A DNA stretch of 64,000 nt, taken from Sitta carolinensis (taxonomy: Eukaryota > Chordata > Aves > Passeriformes > Sittidae). The stretch is taken from the NCBI GenBank assembly GCA_032173965.1, contig CM063294.1, positions 5,626,452 through 5,690,451 of the forward strand, in the 5' to 3' direction. The stretch's first letter is position 1. Each line of letters opens with the position of its first letter. Below the pieces are notes generated by a model that was not told the DNA's origin, did not search any database, and saw nothing but the letters and a program-made list of their open reading frames with translations. A program made the translations under genes and the position numbers. Shown one piece after another: positions 14,186 through 26,200 of the stretch.

Positions 14186-16230
14186 GGCAGTATTTTGCTT
14201 TTAGCTCTCTTGTTACTTGTAATGACCATAACGGGCAATAAAATCTGTTATTAATGTTTAGCCTGGTTTAATCAACACCGGACCACAGCAAAGCACAGAA
14301 CTGCTGATCCAGTGACCTTGCTGTGCTCTGTTTAGGTCCTCCTTGCTGGTGATTTCCAGCTGCATGTTCCCTAACCTGTATTAAAGCAGACTGAGCTGAC
14401 TACTTTCAGAATTGTAACAGCAATTGGGAGACTATTCTGTAGTTTCAAGGGAAAGGCAGTAACATGGATTCTAGAAGACTCTTTTGCTGGAGAGCAAGTG
14501 GTAAGGCTTTGTGTCATAAACTTGCATGGCAGCCTGGAAAAATTCTGCCTTTCCCCATTAGACAGACTCCTGACACCTTTTCCCCAAAGTCCAGTGGACA
14601 AAGCCAATGGCTCTGCTCTGCAAAGACACAAATGAGATGAAACCCTGAAATCACCTGCAGAGCTGGAGGAGATGAATGAGGGACATCCATACAGATTTTA
14701 CAGCCACAGTATCTTACTTTCTCCTTCTGACAGTTGCAGGGAACACATAATTACAAGCAGTGATCTGCTTTAGAGAGACAATGTCTGTTTCTTACGTTAT
14801 TCAATCACAGGTTAGATTAACTTTGTGTATGAAGACATACATAAAAATGTAATTGTTTCATCGTCAGGAGCCTAAAGCTAACGTTAATTACAGTTTGCAA
14901 CTTCGATTATTAATGCATCTTTACCTATTGAAGTGTGAAATAAGCAATAGTAGTTGGAATGCACCAATTAAATTAGCTTCTGAGATTAGAATTCATAAAT
15001 AGGACACTATGTTGTATTTACAGTTAAAATTGAAACAGCAGGCAAGAGGTGGAGGGTTCTATATTCCGACCAACAATACACCTTAACATTCATTCAAAGA
15101 AGGAAAAATGTTGGCCTTTTTCCATAAAACTATTGCCAAATTATAAATATTCAAGCTTTATGTCTTGTGGAAGCACATGCTATATTTATTCTATTCAGTC
15201 AACTATTACAAAAATCAAATTCTCCTTTTTCATAAATCTTGTATAATACACACACCCACACCCCTTATGAAAGCAAATGGATTCTATGGCCAGAACTAAG
15301 CAAATATTGAATACAGGTATTCAAGAACAATAATTCAAAGAATTAATGGAATTCTCTGTTAGCTAATAACTTTTCTTTTGTACATTTTCTAAGTTTGTTC
15401 ATTTCCCTTTGTTGAGTTGGAAAGTCAACAGTACAAAAATATATCACCTAATAAGTTAATATCATAAATACTTGGAGGAGAAAATGTGTGTACAAATTAC
15501 AGGGAAGCAATAGTGTTTTACCTGTATTGTAACTGTTTAAGGACAAAGGGAAATTAAATTTACTTAAACAAATAAAGCTTTAAATAACAACAGACTTCAA
15601 CTTCGGTAGAACATACGATATCCTTTCAGTTCCTTTCAAAATTCCAATTCACTTGGGCCAGTTATTGCAGTCTGAAAATGTACTGTCCTTGGTCCTACCA
15701 CAGAACAAAATTCCCCTGATGTCTTTCTCTCCTCATAAATTCTCTCTCCCTTTGAAGTAACAAATTTACTGAGTGGTTACTTCCCTTTCAGTATTTGTTC
15801 CAGATTATTGCTTTTTAAAATTAGTCTTTAATCAAGTTTCATCTTTCATTTCTCAGTATCCTTCCTTTCCTTCAGCCAACTTTCCTTCCCCTATAAGACA
15901 CCTAGGAAAGGCAGTGGGATTTCTAAAATGCTGCACATACACAGTTTTAGTGATTAGTGGGAGATCTTCCTGATCCTGCCATAGAAATTAAGAAACCAAC
16001 CATCACACCGTGCATGTGATGAGGTTTTGGACACCTGCTTTGAACAAATGTTCACTTAGGAGAATGCACTTGATAATGGGATCATAATTTTGGTCAACTT
16101 TTGTATTATCTTTTATATGTTTATTACAATTTAAATTGACAAATCATTATTAATTCATAATTCATTTATTTCATTAATTGAAATAAATTGTTAAAATGTC
16201 ATCCCAGAGAGAGATTTGAGCAATTTATTA

Positions 16231-16232
<2 letters not shown>
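14186..16232. other. AT-rich non-coding stretch
   Basis: No gene was seen. A low-complexity acacacacccacacc tract lies at about 15247-15262. The stretch at about 14880-15005 is rich in TAAT/ATTA motifs and looks like vertebrate conserved non-coding DNA. This is an impression only. Confidence 0.5.

Positions 16233-16263
<31 letters not shown>
16233..16263. repeat. Poly-T run (T31)
   Basis: An uninterrupted run of 31 T, directly followed by ctttt. It is the left member of a pair of long T tracts 234 bases apart. Confidence 0.95.
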
Positions 16264-16491
16264 CTTTTAAAGGAAACCTGTCCTTCTTAACTGATTATCA
16301 TTGACAGGAATGAACTCTGCACCTGAGTACCCCATGAACAAAGCATTGTTTGCTTAATTTGCTTATCTGCCATCAAAAGCAATAATATTTTTTGGACATC
16401 AGTCCTTGCATTAATCATATATGGATATGCTTAAGTCTCAAGTAGTTTTGAAGCTTAGAAATCTTCACCATGCACATTTTAAGTTGTCAGG

Positions 16492-16497
<6 letters not shown>

Positions 16498-16539
<42 letters not shown>
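16498..16539. repeat. Poly-T run (T42)
   Basis: An uninterrupted run of 42 T, the longest homopolymer in the window, preceded by gtttctc. Read on the minus strand it would be a poly-A tract. I did not recognise a retroposed gene or SINE between it and the T31 tract. The 60-65 codon frames across it, with Phe or Lys runs, are artefacts. Confidence 0.95.
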
Positions 16540-16544
<5 letters not shown>

Positions 16545-17084
16545 AACATTTTTGTGCAATAAATAACTCATTATTAGTTACAGACATATTTAATTTCAGG
16601 TACTGACTTAGACTGAGGGAAAAACTCTGCACAAAGTGATCTAATAAAATAGATATGAACAAGAATCATGAAACGACAACCTGAAATTAGCAACATAAAA
16701 GTAATTTGTTCTCCAAATTTTCAAGTAGATCACAAGCTTAATCTTAAACAAAGATAATATATTTTTAGTGCCTCTTGGAAAACTCACTCCTTTGAAAGCA
16801 ACACCAGAAAACTTATTATTCATAAGGGACCAAAAAGTGGGGATGAATGAGCAATAATGAAGTAGCAGTTCAGAGAAGGATTTTCAACAGCTTTCTGAAG
16901 GCAAGAGTACACTAGAGAAAAATCTTTAGAGAGTGAAAAGAGTGTGGAAATCAAATCCTACAGAAGAAAAAACTTAATCCAACATAACATTAGTGACATG
17001 CACAGATGACATCTCCAAAAATCCTCATACAAAATTAATCAGTCAAAACTATTTGAATGCTTTTGACTTGGATTTATTGCTGTT

Positions 17085-17780
17085 GGGGTTTTGTTTCACT
17101 GTATCGCTGATCCCCGGGTTCAGCGGATGACAGGAAAGAGACAGAGTCCAAAGCAGAGCTGTGCTGACAGACAGTGGTTTAGAAGGAATCAATGATGCAC
17201 TAGATTAGTGGACAAACTGATTAATTAGTTACTTTGTCAGTGTGCTGGGGGGAGACTGCTGTTCGAGTGTCTGGGGGGATCCAGGGCAGAGCTGGGAACT
17301 GGCAGGGCTGGCAGAAATCCCTCACTTTGCCCTCCTAGGTACTCCTGTCCTATTTCATCCCAGACAGACAAAATTCAGGATGCCAAGTCTGTTGGGATAA
17401 ATACAATTCTCAGACAATAATGACTTGACACCAGCAGCCTTCTTGTAAAAGAAAATATTCAAAGTCTTGCAAAACCATTCAGGAAACAGATTTCTTTCCT
17501 TCCCTCAGAGTCTTAAGTGCCCTGATTTCTTTCCTTGGGTCCATAATGCCAATGCCCTGACACGTCCTTACTGCCTTCCCTGTGTCCTCCATGTAAGAAA
17601 CATCTCCTGGAATAACAAAACCTCGGTGCTCATATAACTCACCTTCCTGAGCAGCTCTGGGCAGAGTCTAAGTTTTGGTTAACACCTCCAAAGCTTTTAA
17701 TAGTGCCTTGCAACTTGGTCAGGCAGAGAAGCATAATCCCCAACCCCAGCTCCACTCACAAGCCTTCCTTTTCCTCTTGG
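17085..17780. other. GC-richer, CpG-containing patch; possible old transposon
   Basis: From about 17085 the base composition changes: there are several CpGs (tatcgctgatccccgggttcagcgg) and G runs (ctggggggag, ctggggggatcc), unlike the flanks. The character is that of avian LTR sequence, but I cannot align it to a known element from memory, and I see no TG...CA ends, primer site or target duplication. Frames here are short. Confidence 0.3.
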
Positions 17781-20002
17781 AATAATCCAGTAATGGAGCT
17801 GGACCAAGAAATTATCACATATTTTATTTTGGATCCAAAAGGACTTTCTTGATTAAAGAGAAAAGAATATGCCTTGATGAGAACTCATATGTTTCAGTAA
17901 CTGACAATTCCCACCAAAAAATCCCATAAACTTTTAAAGAATCAAATATATTTCATTGTTCTTCTTACCAATCCAGTTCAGGTTAAACATCTCTTGGCAT
18001 GAAGATGTTAACTTTTCTTAGGCTTTGAACTAAGTTTAAAAATTATTTCTTTCTTGCCTCACAGACCAGCACTGTGCCTCTAACCCTGAGTGAGCACAAA
18101 AGTCTACAGTCAGTGATTTCTGTGTACAATGATTTCCAGTTGTTCAGTCTTGAAGACAAAGCTCCTAAGCTATGTCCCTAGTTTTGGGAACATGAGCATT
18201 TAGGTTAAATCATTAAAAGTTTGCCATACCTGAGCTGCATTTAAACCTCATTTGTTCCATGCCTGCTTCTCAATCAACCCTTCTTCTTTTCCTCTTAACT
18301 CCCAACTTAATGTTTCTTCAAGCCACAATCAATTTTTCAATCCTTCTCATCTCTGCTGCCTGCTCAGGGAAAGTCTTTTGCATTCCCTGCTATCTCATTT
18401 GCCAAGTTTCCCTCCTTTTGCCAAGGCCTTTGCTAAGGCTGGCTGTTCCCTCCTCTGAGCCAACCATGCTCACTGAGTAAAGCTACCATGGAAGTAACAG
18501 GACATTTTCCCTTTTTTTATCAAGTTCTAGTTTCAAAGACAGTCTATGTCCATGAGAGTAAACTACACCTTTAAAACACTTTTTGGGGAAGAATTTGATA
18601 TTCAAAAACACTGCTGAATATCCTGCTTAAGTAGCAGGAAATTATGTGTTGCACAGAACTCCCAATTTGGAAAAACAGTTTCAGATCAAGTAAAAAAAAG
18701 GATGAACAGAACACTACTACCAAAGATTCTTAAAACAGAAATGTATATGGTATTTCTGCATTTGTTTGAAGGCCTGGAAGCATAGTGCAGCTCTGAGGAC
18801 TGCAAAGGTTCCAGCAGATTTTCAGTCGAGCAAGTTAATGGGTCATGTGCTTATGCTCTGCCTGATGCAGGTCAGCACCATTCACTCACTTCTGGGAATG
18901 CTGAAGGGTTTCATTCAATTCTGGAAAAAGAACGAAACACTCTAAGTCCACCTTTTACTGGCAATTCTTGTGACTTTGCTGCATATCTTGTCTTCATTCA
19001 CTGATAAATAACTCAGTCACAATTCAAGGCCATTACACTCCTATCAACCTGCTACTAAATGTAGCAACAACGTATCTCAGGAAGATATAGGACTGGCTGA
19101 AGTCATGACCAATTTGAAAAATGACAATTAGAAAGAAGTTAGAAACAACAGTAATGGATGTATAGAAAAATTAAAGAGGGCCACTCCATTTTGGGCAGAA
19201 TTTTAACAGATAGAGATGAACTTAATCTTATATAAACTAGCCTGTCCTGGAAATGAAAAACATTATTGAACTCTAATGTCTTCACCAAGCCTCGTCTGAG
19301 TCCACCCATTGGTATTTTCAGGAGATGCTGGATGATGGATAGATTCTCAGCAGATTGTCTGAATTCCAAAAACCCCATGGCAAGCTGTGTGTTGAACTTT
19401 CCTAAGGGTCAGATTGCAAAGGTGCAGAGACAGAAATAACGGAAGAGTAAAGCTTTCTTGGGTTTTGGGGGGTTTAGGTGTTGTGTTTTTATTTTTCCTT
19501 TCATGCATTCTCCTGAGCACACAACAGTACTTAATCACAGAGCCTGTGAGCTCATGAAGGTTCACAAAATGTGAAGGAAGAAACTTGGGGAAGACAAAGC
19601 TTGTTTCATACCTGTGTTTTATGAAAATGCAACAATGTACATTAAAAGTGTCAATAAATCTAATGAATAGCTATATTTTCTGTAAGTAGCCATTACACAA
19701 AACCACAGAACTGATTTTTTTTTTTTTTTTTTGCTACTGGATTAAAAAATAAATAAAAAAAAAATGTTTGAAATGGGGAGGAAAATAAAAAAAAATTAGC
19801 AATAATTCATGTTACATGATGTACTCTAAGTATTTACAAGAAAGGTGAGTGATGCTTCCTTTAGCTAAACTCACATGAGAAGATGCCTGGTAGGAAAGAG
19901 CTCTTTAATTCAGAAAACAAAACAGAAATCCTAAGTTCAGATTTCAGGTGGAAGAGGCAGCCAGGTGTCACTCAAAAGTAATCAGAATAAGCAGAATGTC
20001 TT
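17781..20002. other. AT-rich non-coding stretch
   Basis: No gene was recognised. A T18 run at 19715-19732 is followed by A-rich low-complexity DNA to about 19797. Confidence 0.55.
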
Positions 20003-20062
20003 AAGCAGAAAAATCACCAACACAGCCCAAATAAGCAGAAAAGTAACCAATGCAGCACAGCA
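20003..20062. repeat. Imperfect 30-bp tandem duplication
   Basis: Two 30-bp units, both starting aagcagaaaa, match at about 22 of 30 positions by eye. A further aagcagaa-like start lies just upstream at about 19989. Confidence 0.6.
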
Positions 20063-20272
20063 GCTCCTGTGGCTCTGCTGCTTATCCCAGTGATGTTCCT
20101 CCTCCTTTGCACAGCTGAACATGAACACCTTGGTGACAATGGCTCATTACAGTCTAAAATACCTCTGCCTCAGAGATGGGCTTTAAGAAACAATAAGAAA
20201 AGGTATAATATACAGTTATACAGTTTTGTCATTTTCTTCAACAACCAGCACCATAATGTGACAAGATTTTAA

Positions 20273-23200
20273 TTATTTATATTAATACCTCTTGTTTGTA
20301 AATTCTTACTATCAACCATGCATCTAATGTTTGTGAGGACTACTAAATACTTGGCTTCCAGGATAACTTCTTTACAAAACTTCTGCTTCTTTTTTAACTC
20401 CTACTGGAATGTTTTAGCTCAGAATTGGTCCTATTAGAAGCAATATTTTCAAGATAGAAAGCTAATTGCTAGGGTTCAAAACCGCAGTGATGATTAAAAA
20501 AAAATCACATTAAGATATTAAGTATGGCCATCAGTTAGCATCAAGTGACTTCAGAATATATTTTCTTTTTAATTTCAGTATAAATTCAAAGTACTACTTT
20601 GTTCATGATTTAGCCTTCTACAGTTACATACACCACCATCTTGGTAACAGCAAGAAATGATAAATGGGTCTAAAACACGTATTAAAACCTGAATTACATC
20701 CAAATTGCCCAGCCTTCTCTCAAAACCACTGTGAATCAGTAGAAGTGATAAAATCTTAAGTGAGTACCATCAATTAGATGCAGTTGTAACGAAATCAGCT
20801 GTATAATAATGTCATTTGAGCAGTGCAAACCTTGGAGGATAAAGCATCAAATGAGAAAATGGTGCTGGGAGAGATTGCTAACAGAACGCAGATAAAACTT
20901 GTTCCCTTTTACCTAAAGTGTAACTTGTGATCCCATTTCACTTTATGGCAAAGCCATTCTAGCTTCTCCACCTTCTTCCTTCATGCCCCCCATGCAAATG
21001 AGAGTGCACCTACAGCAAACTGAATTGGACACACTTTTGACTATAAAAGAGAAAATCTTCAAGGAAAGAGATCATTTAGAATTTTCCTTGAGCTCTGTGT
21101 TACGCTGCTTCTATAAGAGAACAACTCTAAAGAAGGGATGCAGCTGTTTAAATATTAGGGTAAATAATGAATAGATTTTATTCCACTTGTAAACCACACT
21201 GGATCACTGATTGGAAATAAAACCAAAAAGTGGAAATCATCTCAGAGTACTCATGTGGCCTCAGAAGATTTCCTTCCCCATATTTGTTGCTTTGGGTTAT
21301 GTCAGTTTGTTTTATAGCTGCAGTAATTTTAAATGCATTTTTCTCTCTTGTGAGATGCACTCTTTCAACTTTCCTTGAGGAAGCTTGAGGCACTGATTTA
21401 TGGTCAGATATGTGTGAATATATCTGACCATAAAACACATCGTACTTTAGTATTTACTGCTAGAAGACAGACAATATTCCAGATTCAGAGTCTGAGTTAT
21501 GTCAGCCCTCTCTTGCTGTATGCAGGTACCGTAACATCCTGTTAAAAATAAAACTGCATCAGGTTTATTAAATTATTTCTAAAGGTTTTGTAGGATTTCA
21601 ACGTACATTAATGGTAAAAGGGAAATCTGCAATATTCCAGTTTTACTTATAAAGGAATCTTAAGTTTGGAATTTTCAACCCATCTGCTGTTAAAATGTGG
21701 ATGCTGAAAACATTTGAAATTTCCATGATCAGATTTAAAATGGACAGCTTTATTTTCTTTGTAATGAACAAAAAGTGAATAATGGTATTAAGGAGTCAGA
21801 AATGTGAGGCTGCATCCGAGCTCGGGCTGGGCAGTTCTGTGGCCAATGTGCTGCACTTGCTGCATGGTTGTGTGGTGGGACTGCCATGCTTGGTCAGTGG
21901 GAGGGTAGAAGGAAATTATTTTCTTTGAATTCTATTTGTTATTTAATGTAGCAACATTTGAATTACTAAGAAATACAGACTCATTCATGCAATGTGACTA
22001 GAAAGAATGAAAAATTACTCTGATTTTGTAATTATGTACTCAGATTTCAAATACTGAACCCTAGAAATGCTGTATGATGATCTAGACTTGTGACTTCTGT
22101 GAGAAAAATAGTAAGCAAATAATGCAGCATGAGAACTTGAATCTTATGAAAAATATATATATATATGAAGAAAACTTTTTCTATTAATAATATCTCAGTA
22201 ATATTTATAATAGCAGCTGTATAAAAGCTCACGGGAAGTAAATGAGAGTTTCACAGAATCAAGGAAAGAGCATCAGACTCTCATAAGATCTGTAAAGGAT
22301 CAGTCCCTGCCCTTCCTATCATAAATAAACTGAATACCTGTGATTACAATGCCTAAAACAGAGGTAAACTCTCCAGCACACCAAATTCAATGTCTCTAAT
22401 AATCTAGAAGTTTTCAGTTCTGCTATATTCTTTTGGAAATCATAATTGAACCATAGCTGATGGAAAGGGTCCACAAAGCACCATTTTCCTAGAGCTGCTT
22501 CCCAGACCAGCTGTTCCTGTCTTCGTTATCAATACAGGGTCTGTCAGGTGACAACAGTCATAGATGCCAGTGTTGCAGAGTGCAGCATCTGACAGCAAGG
22601 CAGACAAGAATTTTCCTCAGTGTCCACAGGCAGCTCAAAAATTGTCATGTGCCTCCAGCAGCATGATTGGGTGCTGATTGTTAGGGTCAACTTTGAGGCT
22701 TCTTGCTTGGAAGCAGGCTTGTTCTGTGGGAATCAGTCCACAGAACATTCAGAATATTTCCCTTTCCTTTGTTCTTCTTCTAATTGAGGGACATTAGAAA
22801 GAAGAAAGAAATTTGAACCACGAAAGGTCCAAAAGTTATTGAGGGATACTATGCAGATAACCCAAGGTGTGTCTTGTGTGTGAGCTTAAGGCCAAATCCT
22901 GATGACCCATACAATTAAAAACCTGTTCCCTGATTCCTTGTCAGCTTACAGGTATTGTCTGTGAGAAGAACAGCTACAGCAGCAGTTTAAAGCTGGAATG
23001 AGACTGCATGCTTCACGTGGAATAAATACTGCCTGAATTCCACTTAACTGCTCTGCATTTAACTGCCCAGCTAGCTGCATGTGCTGAGACACAACCATTT
23101 ATGATACAAATGCTCCTCCTTAAGTACAGTCAGAAAGAACTAATTTTGGCACCAGTGTAGCTATTTAATGTTAAGGGATGAGTCAACAGCATTTAAAAAA

Positions 23201-26200
23201 CCAAACAAATCACAAACAAAGAAAACCCAAACCAAACAACAACAAAAAATCTTTATAAAATTAATTAAAATTTAATTCAAATACTTAGCTATGAAATCAC
23301 AAAGACAGTAATACAGTAATTTGGACAACTATGATGAGCTGCCATTTCTCTGCTTCCCTCATGACACTTCCATAACGAATTCCAAATTCCTGAACCTCCT
23401 GAGTTTATCAGGCATGCAAGCAACAGAAGCACATGCACATTTATTATTATTGTCTTTATTTGATAAATAACTGACCTATACATGAGAGAAGACAGGCCAG
23501 AATTCCACAGCACCATCGGGGGAGGATGGAAAGGGAGTGAAACTTGAAATAGTCCAACCTGAGCAGAACAAGGGTTCTGTGTTCTCATGCAGAAACATCT
23601 GTAACATCTGCCTCACCACTGACAGGACTGAATATGAAATTGCTTTTTATTAACAAATACCCGCCTTGCCAACCCATGGATATTTGCCTTAGAGCTTCGG
23701 AAGTTAAGATTTGACCCACAAAAAGTGACATGACACAGGTTGGCCAGACTTGCTACCATAAGGATTTCTTGTCTGAAGAGCAGTTCCCACAATACACCTT
23801 GTTCAGCACACAACACATATCATTCCCTTTTTTTATGTTACAGCTAACAAGGTTCGGGATTCTCTGCATCTGAGATTTATGTGTAAAAGCACCTCGTAAT
23901 TCAGAACCTTTTCATATATAAAACATATTGTCTCAAATGTAGACATCAGGCTGACATTTAGGCAATTGCCTGCTTTGTTTAGCCTCTAATCCATTAATGG
24001 AAAAACTCCTTAATTTTTTGAATTGTACCTTCCTCATTCCTCCAAGACTTGAAAGTGCTACAGTGATTTTCTAAGCGAGAAGCTGATAGACTCTTATAGA
24101 ATACTTGATTGAGGCATGTTTCTAATTTATACAGCTCCTCCATTATGTAAACGAGAGCAGTGTAAGTGCAAGAGTTTGCATCACTTAATGCAAGAAACCA
24201 TTATGGAAGCCAGTGCTTGGCTGACAGGGAAAGCTTCATTAACAAGGTATCTGGGTAGCAGCAATAATAAACAGGCTTTTTTGAATTGTTCATTACCTTT
24301 TAAAGAAATCTTCAAGAAAAAAGTTACCCCTTAAATTTCAGATTGAAGAAAATACCAAGGGAGACTTTGCAGCTCATTTGAAGTCTGAAGGCTATTGTGC
24401 ACATTTTTTAAACCTGATCAAAATTCAGTCTGCTGTTTGTTACTAAATTATGTATCTCTGAAGCATAAATGTGTTAGCTTTAGAAAGTTACAAATTAGTG
24501 TATTTCCATACAGCTTGGGAAAATATAATTTTAACTGCTTTGTTTTGGGTAGGAAAAATATTGCTTGCATTATAAACACAGGGGAGCTGTCAGTAAACAT
24601 GGCCAGACAGTTTTTTTGGCAACAAGATTCTCAGGGCCTTACAAGCAAATTACCTAGAATTATTAAAAGCATTTCATATAATGGCTGGTTTTAGCAATTT
24701 TTTTTTTTTTTAAATAGAAATACACATTTTATCATTGAATTGTCTATATAAGGACATTTTATTTTAAGGTCCATCTTTTGATTCTAAAAGAAACTACTTT
24801 GACCCAGACTATTTGCTTCCTCTGTGTCTACCTGAGTCTATAAACTCTGAGCATTTGTAATTGAATATTTTCGTACTCCTTTATCTTATACCGACAGTTT
24901 GGTTACACTGCCTAAACTCTTCAAGCAGAGCTGATGACTTCTGAAAGTGCCATCAATAAAAGAAATAAGGGCCAACTGTTACTATAATCAGAAAAGGTTG
25001 CCATGGATTTCAGTGGCTTTAGGATCAGGACTTATGGCAGCAGGTAAGAAGCAAACTAATCAAAATAGATGATGTCTCTAAAAAAAATAATAAAAGAGGC
25101 AGCTAAAGGGAACAAAGGAAAAAGGAAGGAATTAAAAGAGTTAAATCAGGAGAAGCAGAATAAAAGTCAGAGGAAGAAAACTGGATAATTGCATTGTTCA
25201 AAAAATAACATTTGCAAAATGAAAGAAAGCTAACAAAAAAAGTCTGGATAAAAAGACAATCCCCCTCCTCAAACATATATTTTATCAGTCTAAGCAGCAG
25301 AAAGCCAGGACATATCATAGTAGTTTTAATTTCTAGTCTTCAAAGCTGTGGAAGGAAACAATGACTTCAAACTGGAGCAACAAAAGAGAGATTAAACCAC
25401 AGCTTTTATGTCACCACTGTTTATTTGCACTAATGACTGCAGTATTAGAATCCATCCCAATTTTGACACCTGCAGTATGGTTTTCCTCACAAGCGTGTGT
25501 CAGCCATTGTTCTAGAGGCTGGGTACGTTTTTGTTTTTTTCTTTTTTTCTCTCCAGGATATGAAGGAATAATGTGATTTTCACAATTAGTAGCTGTGTAG
25601 AGAATTACTGATGATGGTGATCAGAACTCATAGTTTTAACAATAAATCTACTGAGCTAGCAATCAAAGGACTTTCTTGAACAAAATCTGGAAATCTGAAG
25701 GATGAGTAAAAGCTACAAATTTCTTTGTATTTGTTCTTTTCTGTCCACGGACGATAAGTAAGCTAGTAAGTACGATGGTCGATTTTTATTTCTGACATGA
25801 CAATTGCATCTCTATTCAAAACCATTTGAATGGCAACAACAAAATCAATTACAAGGATATTTTTGTTCCTTTTTAAGAACTCCTTTTGTGTCACAACTTT
25901 AGTTTCTTTGAAACCATTTCCTGGTGAAAACTATTTAAAACTGCAATCTGTCTTTGCAGACTCATCTTGCTAGCAAGATAGGCAATGACCTCACATCTTC
26001 TTTTCTGATAGAATATTGTTTAATATGGGAAAGTGAAACTGGTAAAGCTTTGCCTCTCACTTATCTTGCCTATTTTTTTTAAGCAATTCAATGCTTTTAA
26101 GCAATTTTTAGCTTTCACTTGGTAGTGTTGCAAAGAATTGCTTAAGTGTAGCATTTGAAATAAGTTTGGGGTTTTTGTCACAAATGGCACCAATGCCGTG

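Noticed and set aside
16421..16662. Frames with poly-Phe and poly-Lys runs
   Set aside because: Direct translations of the T42 tract on either strand.
22251..22330. cacagaatcaagg... resembling a CR1 3' end
   Set aside because: Only the first few bases fit; the rest does not follow the CR1 order closely enough.
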